Positions 8,071 through 16,470 of a stretch of 64,000 nucleotides of DNA are shown here, piece by piece. Within the stretch, counting starts at the first letter, position 1. Every line of letters begins with the position of its first letter. The DNA lies in assembly GCF_963422545.1 (NCBI RefSeq), contig NZ_OY730260.1, positions 62,001 through 126,000 on the forward strand. The letters are read 5' to 3'. The translations under genes were made by a program, and so were the position numbers. Source of the DNA: an uncultured Flavobacterium sp. GTDB taxonomy: Bacteria; Bacteroidota; Bacteroidia; Flavobacteriales; Flavobacteriaceae. The notes beneath the pieces are model-generated. The model did no database searches. It saw only the letters and a program-made list of their open reading frames with translations, and had not been told where the DNA came from.

Positions 8071-8545
8071 ATTCTTTTGATCCGATGGTTTCGTAATAAA
8101 CATCGACAGAAAGATTCTTTTGCATAGATGCCATAACGGCCAAATCATCGCAGCGTTCATTTTGCGGATGATTGTTGTGGCCTTTAATCCATTTAAAATC
8201 GACTTGGTGTTTTCTGTAAGCAATTAAAAAGCGTTTCCATAAATCGGGGTTTTTTCTGCCGGCAAACTTTTTTTTCTCCCAGCCTAAAACCCATTTCTTT
8301 TCGACAGAATCTACTACATATTTAGAATCTGAAACAACCAAAACCTTCATATTTGGTTTTTTTAGCTTTTCAAGACCAACAATTACAGCCAGAAGTTCCA
8401 TTCTATTATTAGTAGTTAAACGGAAACCTTCATAGAATTCTTTTTTATGCGGAGTTCCTACTAATTCCATCACAACGCCATAACCACCATTTCCGGGATT
8501 TCCTTTTGCAGCGCCATCAGTATATATGTGTACTTCGTGAGTCAT
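8069..8545 (-). CDS. rnhA: Ribonuclease HI
   Basis: Cleaves RNA in RNA-DNA hybrids, with roles in R-loop removal and primer removal. The 158-aa protein has the full set of catalytic residues: D10 (IYTDGAAKGNPG), E50 (NNRMELLAV), D73 (SDSKYV), H123 (KGHNNH) and D134 (NERCDDLA). Length is normal for single-domain bacterial RNase HI. It is preceded by a copy of the ACCATATAAG repeat that separates it from purN upstream on the same strand. Confidence 0.95.
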   Translation of the reverse strand: MTHEVHIYTDGAAKGNPGNGGYGVVMELVGTPHKKEFYEGFRLTTNNRMELLAVIVGLEKLKKPNMKVLVVSDSKYVVDSVEKKWVLGWEKKKFAGRKNPDLWKRFLIAYRKHQVDFKWIKGHNNHPQNERCDDLAVMASMQKNLSVDVYYETIGSKE

Positions 8546-8559
8546 TTATTTTTTTGTTT

Positions 8560-8712
8560 ACCATATAAGTGATATAAGTTCATTTAAAATTTTAGAGTCT
8601 TATATTTCTTTATTATAGTTTAAGTTCATTTAAACTTTGTCGCATTTCTGTATCATATAATTTTAAGATTTAAAAACAGTAGTCTTAAATTATCTTATAT
8701 TACTTATATGGT
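8560..8712. repeat. ACCATATAAG palindromic element, copy 1
   Basis: 153-bp spacer bounded by ACCATATAAGT and ACTTATATGGT, with internal ATAAGTTCATTTAAA motifs. Two further copies at 60030-60134 and 60623-60734 share the ends and the internal motif. It fills the purN-rnhA gap. Confidence 0.7.
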
Positions 8713-8726
8713 TTAAATTTTTAGTT

Positions 8727-9290
8727 CTATTCTTCTAGAAGTCTCGAAATGATTTCCGGAAAATACTTTTGTTCTAATTCGTGAATCTTTTCAGCTACTG
8801 TTTCCGGGGTGTCTTCTTCTGTTAGAGCTACACTTTTCTGAAAAATGATGCCACCTTCGTCATAATTTTCATTTACAAAATGAATAGAGATCCCGGTTTC
8901 TTTTTCTTTGTTCTCTACTATAGCTCTGTGTATGTGCATTCCATACATTCCTTTTCCTCCGTAATTAGGTAAAAGTGCCGGATGGATATTGATTATTTTA
9001 TTAGGATAATTCTCGATTATATTTTCCGGAAATTTCAACAGAAAACCTGCAAGAACTATCAGATCCGGGTCGATTTCTTGTATTTTTTGTAATACATTTC
9101 GTTCTAAAAGTTCGGTTTTTGAGAAAATTTCAACTGGAATTTGATGATTTTTTGCTCTTTCGATAACTTTTGCCGAAGCATTATTGGTAAAAACCGAAAC
9201 GACGTTTGCGATTTTGGTCTTCGCAAAATGTTTTATGATATTTTCGGCGTTAGTTCCTGATCCTGAGGCAAAAACAATAATTTTTTTCAT
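8727..9290 (-). CDS. purN: Phosphoribosylglycinamide formyltransferase (10-formyl-THF dependent)
   Basis: Third step of de novo purine synthesis, transferring formyl to GAR. 187 aa, normal length. The N-terminal phosphate loop is ASGSGTNAENI (8-18). The catalytic triad equivalents are N101, H103 (NIHPALLPNYGG) and D144 (NYDEGGIIF). The preceding segment LAGFLLKFP is typical. The gene is divergent from acpP and its 3' side carries the palindromic repeat. Confidence 0.95.
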   Translation of the reverse strand: MKKIIVFASGSGTNAENIIKHFAKTKIANVVSVFTNNASAKVIERAKNHQIPVEIFSKTELLERNVLQKIQEIDPDLIVLAGFLLKFPENIIENYPNKIINIHPALLPNYGGKGMYGMHIHRAIVENKEKETGISIHFVNENYDEGGIIFQKSVALTEEDTPETVAEKIHELEQKYFPEIISRLLEE

Positions 9291-9406
9291 AATCGAGTTT
9301 AGTTTGAGAATGCAAAAAACGGAATAATAATCGAAAATAAATAGTATTAAAAAGTCTTTCTTGAAATTAATTTTATAAATTAGTGTTACATTTATAAACT
9401 AAATAG

Positions 9407-9435
9407 TTGTTTTAAAATAAAGTTTTTTATTTTTG
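9407..9435 (+). promoter_or_regulatory. Promoter of acpP
   Basis: TTG (9407-9409), 18 bp, TATTTTTG (9428-9435), 30 bp before the acpP ATG: a full match to the Bacteroidota consensus. Confidence 0.65.
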
Positions 9436-9465
9436 CCAACAAATTAAATTCTAAAATTAAAGATT

Positions 9466-9702
9466 ATGTCAGACATTGCATCAAGAGTAAAAGCGATTAT
9501 CGTAGACAAATTAGGTGTTGACGAAAACGAAGTTGTAACAGAAGCAAGCTTCACTAATGATTTGGGAGCTGACTCATTAGACACTGTTGAGCTTATTATG
9601 GAATTCGAAAAAGAATTTGATATTCAAATTCCAGACGATCAAGCAGAAAACATTGCTACTGTTGGTCAAGCTATTTCTTATATCGAGGAAGCTAAAAAAT
9701 AA
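9466..9702 (+). CDS. acpP: Acyl carrier protein
   Basis: 78-aa acidic carrier of fatty acid synthesis. The phosphopantetheine attachment serine is S37 in DLGADSLDTVEL. The EFDIQIPDDQAENI and TVGQAISYIE helices are typical. It is followed by fabF and rnc, the conserved acpP-fabF-rnc order. The 242-bp gap to fabF carries AAATTCCAA repeats, so fabF may have a separate promoter. Confidence 0.97.
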   Translation: MSDIASRVKAIIVDKLGVDENEVVTEASFTNDLGADSLDTVELIMEFEKEFDIQIPDDQAENIATVGQAISYIEEAKK

Positions 9703-9944
9703 TAATACTGCACCCGAATTTTAAAAATTCCAAATTTGAATATCCAAGTTCCAAAATTGGAATTTGTTTTTTAAAAAATTGGAATTTCTAGAAATCGGGT
9801 GTTATTATTTTTTTTAAAATTTAAATTTCGATTGATTTTCAATCAAAAAGATATATTTATATTGTAATGCCCATAGCTCTTAAGTAAACAATACAGTTAA
9901 GAAAGCGTGGGTTTTATTTGTTTAAAGTACAAAATACATATTTT
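9703..9944. other. acpP-fabF spacer with AAATTCC repeats
   Basis: Copies and inverted copies of AAATTCCAA at about 9725-9790 are the same family as at 7460-7580. No gene or clear terminator is seen. Confidence 0.4.
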
Positions 9945-11198
9945 ATGGCATTAAGGCGAGTTGTTGTAACAGGATTAGGTGCTCTTACTCCTATTGGGAA
10001 TAATATCCAGGAATACTGGAATGCACTTGTGAATGGGGTTAGCGGAGCCGCTCCTATCACATACTATGATACAGAGAAGCATAAAACTAAGTTTGCCTGT
10101 GAAGTAAAAAACTTCAATATTGAAGATTTTATGGATCGTAAAGAATCCAGAAGATTAGATAAATTTGCTCAATATGCTGTTGCTGCCAGTGATGAAGCTA
10201 TAAAAGATGCCGGACTTACTGATGACAATATCGATAAAACAAGAGTTGGTGTTATCTGGGGAGCAGGAATTGGAGGTTTAGAAACTTTTCAGGAAGAGGT
10301 AATTTATTACGCTAAAGGAGACGGAACACCAAAATTCAATCCGTTTTTTATCCCTAAAATGATTGCCGATATTGCGCCAGCACACATTTCGATGCGTAAT
10401 GGTTATATGGGACCAAATTATACTACTGTTTCTGCATGTGCATCTTCTGCAAATGCTTTAATCGATGCTTTTAACTACATTCGTTTAGGAATGTGTGATG
10501 TTATTGTATCAGGTGGTTCAGAAGCTGCGATTACCATTGCTGGTATGGGAGGTTTTAACTCTATGCACGCTTTATCTACAAGAAATGAAAGTCCTGAAAC
10601 TGCTTCAAGACCTTTTGATGCAACCAGAGATGGTTTTGTGTTAGGAGAAGGAGCGGGAGCTTTGGTTCTTGAAGATTACGAACATGCAAAAGCCAGAGGC
10701 GCAAAAATTTACTGTGAAATTGGTGGAGGCGGAATGTCATCTGATGCTTACCATTTAACAGCTCCACATCCGGAAGGAATTGGTGTTATTGCAGTAATGA
10801 AAAATACATTGAGAGATGCAGGAATGAATCCTGAAGATGTTGATCATATCAATACACACGGAACTTCTACTCCGTTAGGAGATGTTGCCGAATTAAAAGC
10901 AATTAGTGCTGTTTTTGGTGAACATGCAAAAAATATCAATATCAACTCTACAAAATCAATGACAGGACACTTGCTTGGTGCTGCCGGAGCTATTGAAGCA
11001 ATTGCTTCTATTTTAGCAATGCAACACAGTATTGTTCCTCCAACTATTAATCATACAGTAGTTGATGAAAACATTGATCCATCATTGAATCTTACGCTAA
11101 ATAAGCCTCAAAATAGAGAAGTAAATGTTGCTATGAGTAACACTTTTGGTTTTGGTGGACACAATGCTTGCGTATTGTTTAAAAAATTAGTTGACTAA
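9945..11198 (+). CDS. fabF: 3-oxoacyl-[acyl-carrier-protein] synthase II
   Basis: Condensing enzyme of fatty acid elongation. 417 aa from the ATG at 9945, which gives the normal start MALRRVVVTGLGALTPIG; the frame opens 27 bp earlier, but those residues are not conserved. The active site is C165 (TTVSACASSAN), H305 (NTHGTSTPLGD), K337 and H342 (STKSMTGHLLGAAGA). The C-terminal NTFGFGGHNACV is canonical. It sits 9 bp before rnc. Confidence 0.97.
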   Translation: MALRRVVVTGLGALTPIGNNIQEYWNALVNGVSGAAPITYYDTEKHKTKFACEVKNFNIEDFMDRKESRRLDKFAQYAVAASDEAIKDAGLTDDNIDKTRVGVIWGAGIGGLETFQEEVIYYAKGDGTPKFNPFFIPKMIADIAPAHISMRNGYMGPNYTTVSACASSANALIDAFNYIRLGMCDVIVSGGSEAAITIAGMGGFNSMHALSTRNESPETASRPFDATRDGFVLGEGAGALVLEDYEHAKARGAKIYCEIGGGGMSSDAYHLTAPHPEGIGVIAVMKNTLRDAGMNPEDVDHINTHGTSTPLGDVAELKAISAVFGEHAKNININSTKSMTGHLLGAAGAIEAIASILAMQHSIVPPTINHTVVDENIDPSLNLTLNKPQNREVNVAMSNTFGFGGHNACVLFKKLVD

Positions 11199-11207
11199 TT
11201 TCTGTAT

Positions 11208-11948
11208 ATGAATTTTATCAAAAAAATATTTTCTAAATCCCGTTCTCTAGAAGACGGGATTTTTTTTGACACTATTCAGAAAATACTTGGTTTTCAACCT
11301 GCTACAATCGATTTTTATAAGAAAGCTTTTACGCATAGATCTTCAAATAAATTAGACGAAGCAGGACATCCAATAAATTATGAGCGATTAGAGTTTTTAG
11401 GAGACGCTATGTTAAGTGCAGTAATTGCAGCACATTTATTTAATAAAGCACCAAATGGCGACGAAGGTTATTTGACCAAAATGAGATCAAAGATTGTGAG
11501 TCGCGAACATTTGAATGAATTAGGTAAAGACTTAAATCTGGTTCGTTTTGTTGAAAGCAAAGTGCCAATTCAGCATTTTGGAGAAAATATTCATGGTAAT
11601 ATTTTTGAATCACTTATAGGTGCAATTTATTTAGACCGAGGATACTCCTTTTGTGAAAAGTTTATTCAAAAAAGAGTTATTACACCTTATGTTGATATTG
11701 CACGACTAGAAGGGAAAGTAATTAGTTATAAAAGCTTAGTTATCGAATGGTGTCAGAAAGAGAAGAGAATCTTTCATTACGACATTTTTGAAGATAATGG
11801 CATTGATGGTCAGCGCTTATTTGGTGTTAAATTAAGTATAGACGACAAAGTAATCGCAAGAGCACGAGCAACTTCAAAAAAGAAAGCAGAAGAAAAAGCA
11901 TCACAAAGAGCTTATTTTGCATTTCAGGAAAAAATAGATAAGAAATAA
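11208..11948 (+). CDS. rnc: Ribonuclease III
   Basis: Double-stranded RNA endonuclease for rRNA and mRNA processing. 246 aa. The N-terminal catalytic domain has the signature NYERLEFLGDAML (57-69) with E62 and D66, and the second acidic site in ESLIGAIYLDRGY. A C-terminal dsRNA-binding domain covers about 170-240 (ATSKKKAEEKASQRAYFAF at its end). Nine bases after fabF, likely one transcript. Confidence 0.95.
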   Translation: MNFIKKIFSKSRSLEDGIFFDTIQKILGFQPATIDFYKKAFTHRSSNKLDEAGHPINYERLEFLGDAMLSAVIAAHLFNKAPNGDEGYLTKMRSKIVSREHLNELGKDLNLVRFVESKVPIQHFGENIHGNIFESLIGAIYLDRGYSFCEKFIQKRVITPYVDIARLEGKVISYKSLVIEWCQKEKRIFHYDIFEDNGIDGQRLFGVKLSIDDKVIARARATSKKKAEEKASQRAYFAFQEKIDKK

Positions 11949-12022
11949 CAACAAATTTACTGTAACTTTCTTAAAGCTATAACGTTTTCGTTTATAAATT
12001 AACAAAAACATACACCTCATAA

Positions 12023-12040
12023 CTATCGAAGCTTCGATAG
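12023..12040. promoter_or_regulatory. 18-bp perfect palindrome upstream of the IPExxxVDY gene
   Basis: CTATCGAAGCTTCGATAG is a perfect dyad 34 bp before the start codon, next to a weak TATATTTA -7-like element (12048-12055). It may be an operator, or the residue of a small terminator for rnc. Confidence 0.35.
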
Positions 12041-12073
12041 AAATAGTATATTTACACCTTGATTTTTCATGAT

Positions 12074-12562
12074 ATGGCTATTCATAGATTGGATTTAGAC
12101 GAATTTGACGAAATTGATTATTATTTAATGGCAATTCATACTTCATTAGAAGATTATAGATTGGCCTATTTTATCAATAAAAACCTTCCGATAAACTTAA
12201 GTAAGAGCAAAAACGAGATCCATGCTCAAACTAAAGAAGGCGAGGCAAATTTTTCGAGATTTTATTATTATGATTCCGAAAAGGCAATTTCATGGAATTT
12301 AATTCAGAATAAAAATGAAATCATTTCTGTGAGTAAGAATGATTTTCAAGATTTGTTTTCTAATGAAACAAGTGAGGTTTCGACAACAATTCATTTACTT
12401 CCTGAATTCAAAAAAGTAGATTTTTTCCTGAAAATAGAAAATAGTGAAGAGACTATTGATTTTTCAGAAATTCAACAACAATTAAATACCATAGACAGTA
12501 TCGCAGCAATTTATGCTGTAGATACCAACAAAATAAAATCAAAAAACAATCTAATTTTTTAA
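12074..12562 (+). CDS. IPExxxVDY family protein
   Basis: 162 aa from the ATG at 12074 (frame opens at 12059). The family-naming motif appears as LPEFKKVDFFLKI near residues 111-123. It begins MAIHRLDLDEFDEIDYYLMA and is acidic, without signal peptide or membrane segment. The gene is found directly upstream of pyruvate kinase in Flavobacteriaceae, as here (5-bp gap), suggesting co-transcription. Its biochemical function is unknown. Confidence 0.75.
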   Translation: MAIHRLDLDEFDEIDYYLMAIHTSLEDYRLAYFINKNLPINLSKSKNEIHAQTKEGEANFSRFYYYDSEKAISWNLIQNKNEIISVSKNDFQDLFSNETSEVSTTIHLLPEFKKVDFFLKIENSEETIDFSEIQQQLNTIDSIAAIYAVDTNKIKSKNNLIF

Positions 12563-12567
12563 AAAAA

Positions 12568-13998
12568 ATGTTAACAAACAAGAAAACCAAAATTGTTGCT
12601 ACACTTGGGCCTGCATGTAGTACGAGAGAGATTATCAAGGATATGATCGATGCAGGTGTTAATGTGTTTAGAGTCAATTTTTCGCATGCTGATTACGAAG
12701 GTGTAAAGGATAAAATTAATATTATTAGAGATCTAAACGAAGAGTTTGGTTATACAACAGCAATCCTTGGAGATTTGCAAGGACCAAAACTTAGAGTTGG
12801 TGTAATGGAAGAAGGAACAGTAGTGCACGATGGTGATACTATCACGTTTACAACTGCTGAAGATATTATAGGAACAGCTCAAAGAGTGTTCATGAAATAC
12901 CAAAATTTTCCAAATGATGTTAATCCGGGAGAGCGTATTTTACTTGATGATGGTAAACTGATTTTCGAAATTGTTTCTACAGATAAAAAAACAGAAGTTG
13001 TTGCTAAAGTAATTCAAGGTGGAGAATTAAAATCTAAAAAAGGAGTTAATCTTCCAAACACTAAAATTTCTTTACCGGCTTTAACTGAAAAAGATATTGC
13101 AGATGCCATTTTTGCAATTGAGCAAAAAGTAGACTGGATTGCACTTTCATTCGTGAAAACACCTCGTGATTTACAAGATCTACAAGAATTGATTGCTAAG
13201 CATTCAGAATATAAAATTCCTATTGTTGCTAAAATTGAAATGCCGGAAGCTCTTGAGAACATAGATAAAATTGTAGCATATTGCGACGCCTTAATGGTTG
13301 CTCGTGGAGATTTAGGAGTTGAACTTCCTGCTCACGAAGTACCATTGGTACAAAAAGATTTGATCCGTAGAGCAAAAACGGCTAGAATTCCGGTTATCGT
13401 TGCAACACAAATGATGGAAACAATGATTACAAGTTTAACTCCAACCAGAGCTGAAGTAAATGACGTTGCAAACTCTGTAATGGATGGTGCTGATGCTGTA
13501 ATGTTGTCTGGAGAAACTGCTACAGGAAATTATCCGGTACAAGTAATTCAAAAAATGACTCAGATTTGTGAGGCTGTTGAGGATTCAGAATTAATTCATG
13601 TTCCACAAAATACACCGCAAATTAAAACAAAACGTTTTATTACTAAAACAGTTTGTCATCAGGCAGCTTTATTGGCAAATGAAATTAAAGCTAAAGCAAT
13701 TTGTACATTGACAAATAGTGGTTATACAGCTTTTCAAATTTCTGCCTGGAGACCATCTGCACATATTTTGGTATTTACTTCAAACAAAAGAATCTTAACA
13801 CAATTGAATTTATTATGGGGAGTAAAATCATACTTCTATGATAAAGACGAAAGTACAGATGATACTGTAACTGATGTTAACGAAATTGCAAAAGAAAAAG
13901 GATATGTTGAAAAAGGTGATTATTTGATTAACCTTGCAGCTATGCCAATTAAAGATAAAGGAATGGTAAATACCATGAGAGTTTCTGAAATAGAATAG
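12568..13998 (+). CDS. pyk: Pyruvate kinase
   Basis: Last ATP-forming step of glycolysis. 476 aa. N-terminal KTKIVATLGPA, the catalytic-lysine signature VAKIEMPEALENID and the MVARGDLGVELP and ATQMMETMI segments identify the family. GETATGNYPV and the C-terminal allosteric domain (ICTLTNSGYTAFQIS) complete it. It follows the IPExxxVDY gene by 5 bp and ends in a strong terminator. Confidence 0.97.
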   Translation: MLTNKKTKIVATLGPACSTREIIKDMIDAGVNVFRVNFSHADYEGVKDKINIIRDLNEEFGYTTAILGDLQGPKLRVGVMEEGTVVHDGDTITFTTAEDIIGTAQRVFMKYQNFPNDVNPGERILLDDGKLIFEIVSTDKKTEVVAKVIQGGELKSKKGVNLPNTKISLPALTEKDIADAIFAIEQKVDWIALSFVKTPRDLQDLQELIAKHSEYKIPIVAKIEMPEALENIDKIVAYCDALMVARGDLGVELPAHEVPLVQKDLIRRAKTARIPVIVATQMMETMITSLTPTRAEVNDVANSVMDGADAVMLSGETATGNYPVQVIQKMTQICEAVEDSELIHVPQNTPQIKTKRFITKTVCHQAALLANEIKAKAICTLTNSGYTAFQISAWRPSAHILVFTSNKRILTQLNLLWGVKSYFYDKDESTDDTVTDVNEIAKEKGYVEKGDYLINLAAMPIKDKGMVNTMRVSEIE

Positions 13999-14026
13999 TA
14001 TTTCTTTTTAAATACATTTACAACGT

Positions 14027-14063
14027 AAAAAACCATCAATTATAAATTGATGGTTTTTTTTTG
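14027..14063 (+). terminator. Intrinsic terminator of pyk
   Basis: AAAAAACCATCAATT-loop-AATTGATGGTTTTTTTTT, about 14-bp stem. Confidence 0.88.
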
Positions 14064-14194
14064 TCTAAAATTTAAGATGCTTTTTAAATAAAGTTGGTTG
14101 ATAAAAGACAATTTTTCCCAAATATTTTTCTTCTGATTTTGTTTTTCTGACATAAAAGTCAAGATTTAACTTCTTAATTAAATGACTTTTGTGT

Positions 14195-14267
14195 GTTTCA
14201 TTTTATAAAATGGAACATCATGGAGCAAAATAAAACGTTTTTAACGTTTCATTTTATAAAATGAAAC
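14195..14267. promoter_or_regulatory. Two near-identical 22-bp palindromic operator candidates
   Basis: Sites at 14195-14216 and 14246-14267 each read GTTTCATTTTA/TAAAATG(A/G)AAC; the second is perfectly symmetric, the first has one mismatch. Centres are 51 bp apart, about five helical turns. They lie in the 425-bp gap after pyk, 222-294 bp before the HAD-phosphatase gene. The rest of the gap is AT-rich with no gene. Confidence 0.55.
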
Positions 14268-14434
14268 AATGTCAAGCCCAATAAACACGATTGTTAACTT
14301 TTTTATTAGTTAATTTTGAGAAACTTAAAAAAAAGTTAAGAAAATTCTTGTTTCAAATTCGCCTACAAAAATGCTTTCAAAAATTGAAACATTAATAATA
14401 AAAAACAGAAGTGAATTTTCTTTTTCAAATAATT

Positions 14435-14464
14435 AAGCTTGAGTTAGAAATAACTCAAGCTTTT
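14435..14464 (+). promoter_or_regulatory. Hairpin in the leader of the accessory cluster
   Basis: AAGCTTGAGTTA-GAAA-TAACTCAAGCTT is a 12-bp perfect stem with a GAAA tetraloop, followed by a weak TT run, 25 bp before the first gene. It could attenuate transcription or stabilise the mRNA 5' end. Confidence 0.4.
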
Positions 14465-14488
14465 CAGTAACTAAAAATACACACTATT

Positions 14489-15505
14489 ATGTCTAAGAAA
14501 ATATATACAATACTCTTGTTTTTATTTTTACTGGTTTCTTGTAAAAAGTCTGATACTATCACAACTATTAATTCTAAAAATAGTACCGAAACAGTTGCTG
14601 CCAGTGGCGATCCTTTACCAAGCTGGAATGACGGAACTTTAAAAAGAGATATTATCGCTTATGTTACAAAAGTTATTAAGGAAGGAAGTTCAGATTTTAT
14701 TCCGATAGAAAACAGAATTGCAACTTTTGATAATGACGGAACACTTTGGGCTGAAAAACCGTATGTTCAGGAGTTATTTGCTTTTGAGAGAGTAAAAAAG
14801 ATGGTAGAAGCGAATCCTGCTTTAGCAAAAAAACAACCTTTTAAAGCAGTAATAGAAAAAGACAAAACTTTTTTTGAAAAAGGTGGAGATAAAGCCCTTA
14901 TCGAATTAGTTGCTGCAACTCACACAGGTATGACTGAAGATGAGTTTGAAACAGCGGCCAAAGATTTTTTTGCCGAGGCTAAATATCCGGGAAAAAACGT
15001 TCCTATAAAACAAATCAGATATCAGCCACAATTAGAGTTATTGAATTATTTACGTGCAAACGGATTCAAAACTTTTATTGTAACTGGTGGAACAATTGAG
15101 TTGGTTCGTGCTATATCTCTTGATTTTTATGGAATTCCTAAAGAGCAAGTAGTAGGAACTTCTTTCAAATATAAATTTGATGATGCTAAAAATGCGGTAC
15201 TAAGAGAACCTGCTTTAGATCTTTTAAATGATAAAGAAGGAAAGCCTGTTGGGATACAACTGCATATTGGCCAAAGACCTGTTTTTGCTTGTGGAAATGA
15301 AGGCGGTGCCGGCGATCTTGCCATGTTGAGATATTCTCAAGGAAATAAATACCCTTCTTTTCAATTGATTGTAAATCATAACGATTCGATCAGAGAATAC
15401 AGCTATCAGGAAAAAGATAATCTTTCTCTAAATACTGCGGCAAAATACAAATATCATGTAGTGAGCATTAAAGACGATTGGAAAAAAGTCTTTGCAGGTA
15501 AATAA
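14489..15505 (+). CDS. HAD-superfamily phosphatase, lipoprotein
   Basis: 338 aa with lipoprotein signal (MSKKIYTILLFLFLLVSCKK, lipobox LVSC). HAD motif I is FDNDGTLW (about residues 81-88), motif II is IVTGG and the late motif is GNEGGAGDLAML. These fit a C-terminally complete HAD-like hydrolase; secreted acid phosphatase activity is likely but the substrate is unknown. It is the first gene of a long same-strand cluster of exported proteins. Confidence 0.75.
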   Translation: MSKKIYTILLFLFLLVSCKKSDTITTINSKNSTETVAASGDPLPSWNDGTLKRDIIAYVTKVIKEGSSDFIPIENRIATFDNDGTLWAEKPYVQELFAFERVKKMVEANPALAKKQPFKAVIEKDKTFFEKGGDKALIELVAATHTGMTEDEFETAAKDFFAEAKYPGKNVPIKQIRYQPQLELLNYLRANGFKTFIVTGGTIELVRAISLDFYGIPKEQVVGTSFKYKFDDAKNAVLREPALDLLNDKEGKPVGIQLHIGQRPVFACGNEGGAGDLAMLRYSQGNKYPSFQLIVNHNDSIREYSYQEKDNLSLNTAAKYKYHVVSIKDDWKKVFAGK

Positions 15506-15602
15506 TTTTGAATTAGTTAGAATGGAGTGAAACAATTTTACCAATTAAGGATTGTTTCGTTTTGGCTTTGAGAATGATTAAAATCTTTTAAAAGGAATTA
15601 TT

Positions 15603-16430
15603 ATGAAAAGCACTAGATCACATATTGTCGAAAAATGGTTTTTAAGCACTACTTTTTTTCTGTTGAATTTTGCAGCTTTTGCACAAGAGGAGCCAAAAGC
15701 CGGATCAAGTGCACAAGAATTAGCAGACAAACTTGCCAACCCCGTTGCCAGTCTTATTAGTGTTCCTTTACAAAATAATCTCAGCTACGGAATAGGACCA
15801 TTTAACGGATCAAAATATACGATAAACGTACAACCTGTAATTCCATTTAAATTAACAGATAATCTAAATTTAATTACGCGTTACATTCTTCCGGTTGTAG
15901 ATCAAAGAGATATTACCGGAGAAAACACACATCAGTTTGGGTTAAGCGATGCAACAGTAACTGCTTTTTTTGCACCTAAAACAAAAGGACTTATTTTAGG
16001 ATTCGGACCTGCTTTTTTGGTACCAACCGCTACAGATAAACTTTTAGGAACAGAGAAATTTGGTATCGGACCAAGTGTATTAGTGATGCATCAGGGAAAA
16101 GGACTTTCAGTTGGTTTTATTGCCAATCAAATCTGGTCAGTTGCAGGAAATGAAGATAGAGCTGATTTTAACCAATTCTATACTCAGATATTTCTTTCCC
16201 ACAGTTATAAAAGTGGAGCCAGTTTAGGTATTAGTTCAGAAATTACTCAAAACTGGGCAGGACATACAACTATGATTTCGCTCGCTCCAAATATCGGAGC
16301 CGTGACAAAATTAGGTGATCAGGTTGTTCAATTTGCTATTATGCCTCTAATACCAATTGTTGGGCCGCGCGAAAGTAGACCGGATTGGGGATTAAGAGCT
16401 GTTCTGGCTTTTGTGTTTCCAAGTTCTTAA
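15603..16430 (+). CDS. Outer-membrane beta-barrel protein (transporter-like)
   Basis: 275 aa with a signal peptide ending FAAFAQ. The mature protein starts with ASLISVPLQNNLSYGIG and continues with alternating strands; it resembles the transporter or neuromedin-U-like barrel proteins often annotated beside DUF1254 genes. It ends in a hydrophobic strand VLAFVFPSS. It is inferred to sit in the outer membrane. Substrate unknown; the neighbours suggest a shared envelope role. Confidence 0.6.
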   Translation: MKSTRSHIVEKWFLSTTFFLLNFAAFAQEEPKAGSSAQELADKLANPVASLISVPLQNNLSYGIGPFNGSKYTINVQPVIPFKLTDNLNLITRYILPVVDQRDITGENTHQFGLSDATVTAFFAPKTKGLILGFGPAFLVPTATDKLLGTEKFGIGPSVLVMHQGKGLSVGFIANQIWSVAGNEDRADFNQFYTQIFLSHSYKSGASLGISSEITQNWAGHTTMISLAPNIGAVTKLGDQVVQFAIMPLIPIVGPRESRPDWGLRAVLAFVFPSS

Positions 16431-16470
16431 AGTGTTTTTTAACTATCCTTTATCATTAAAAAATAAGACC

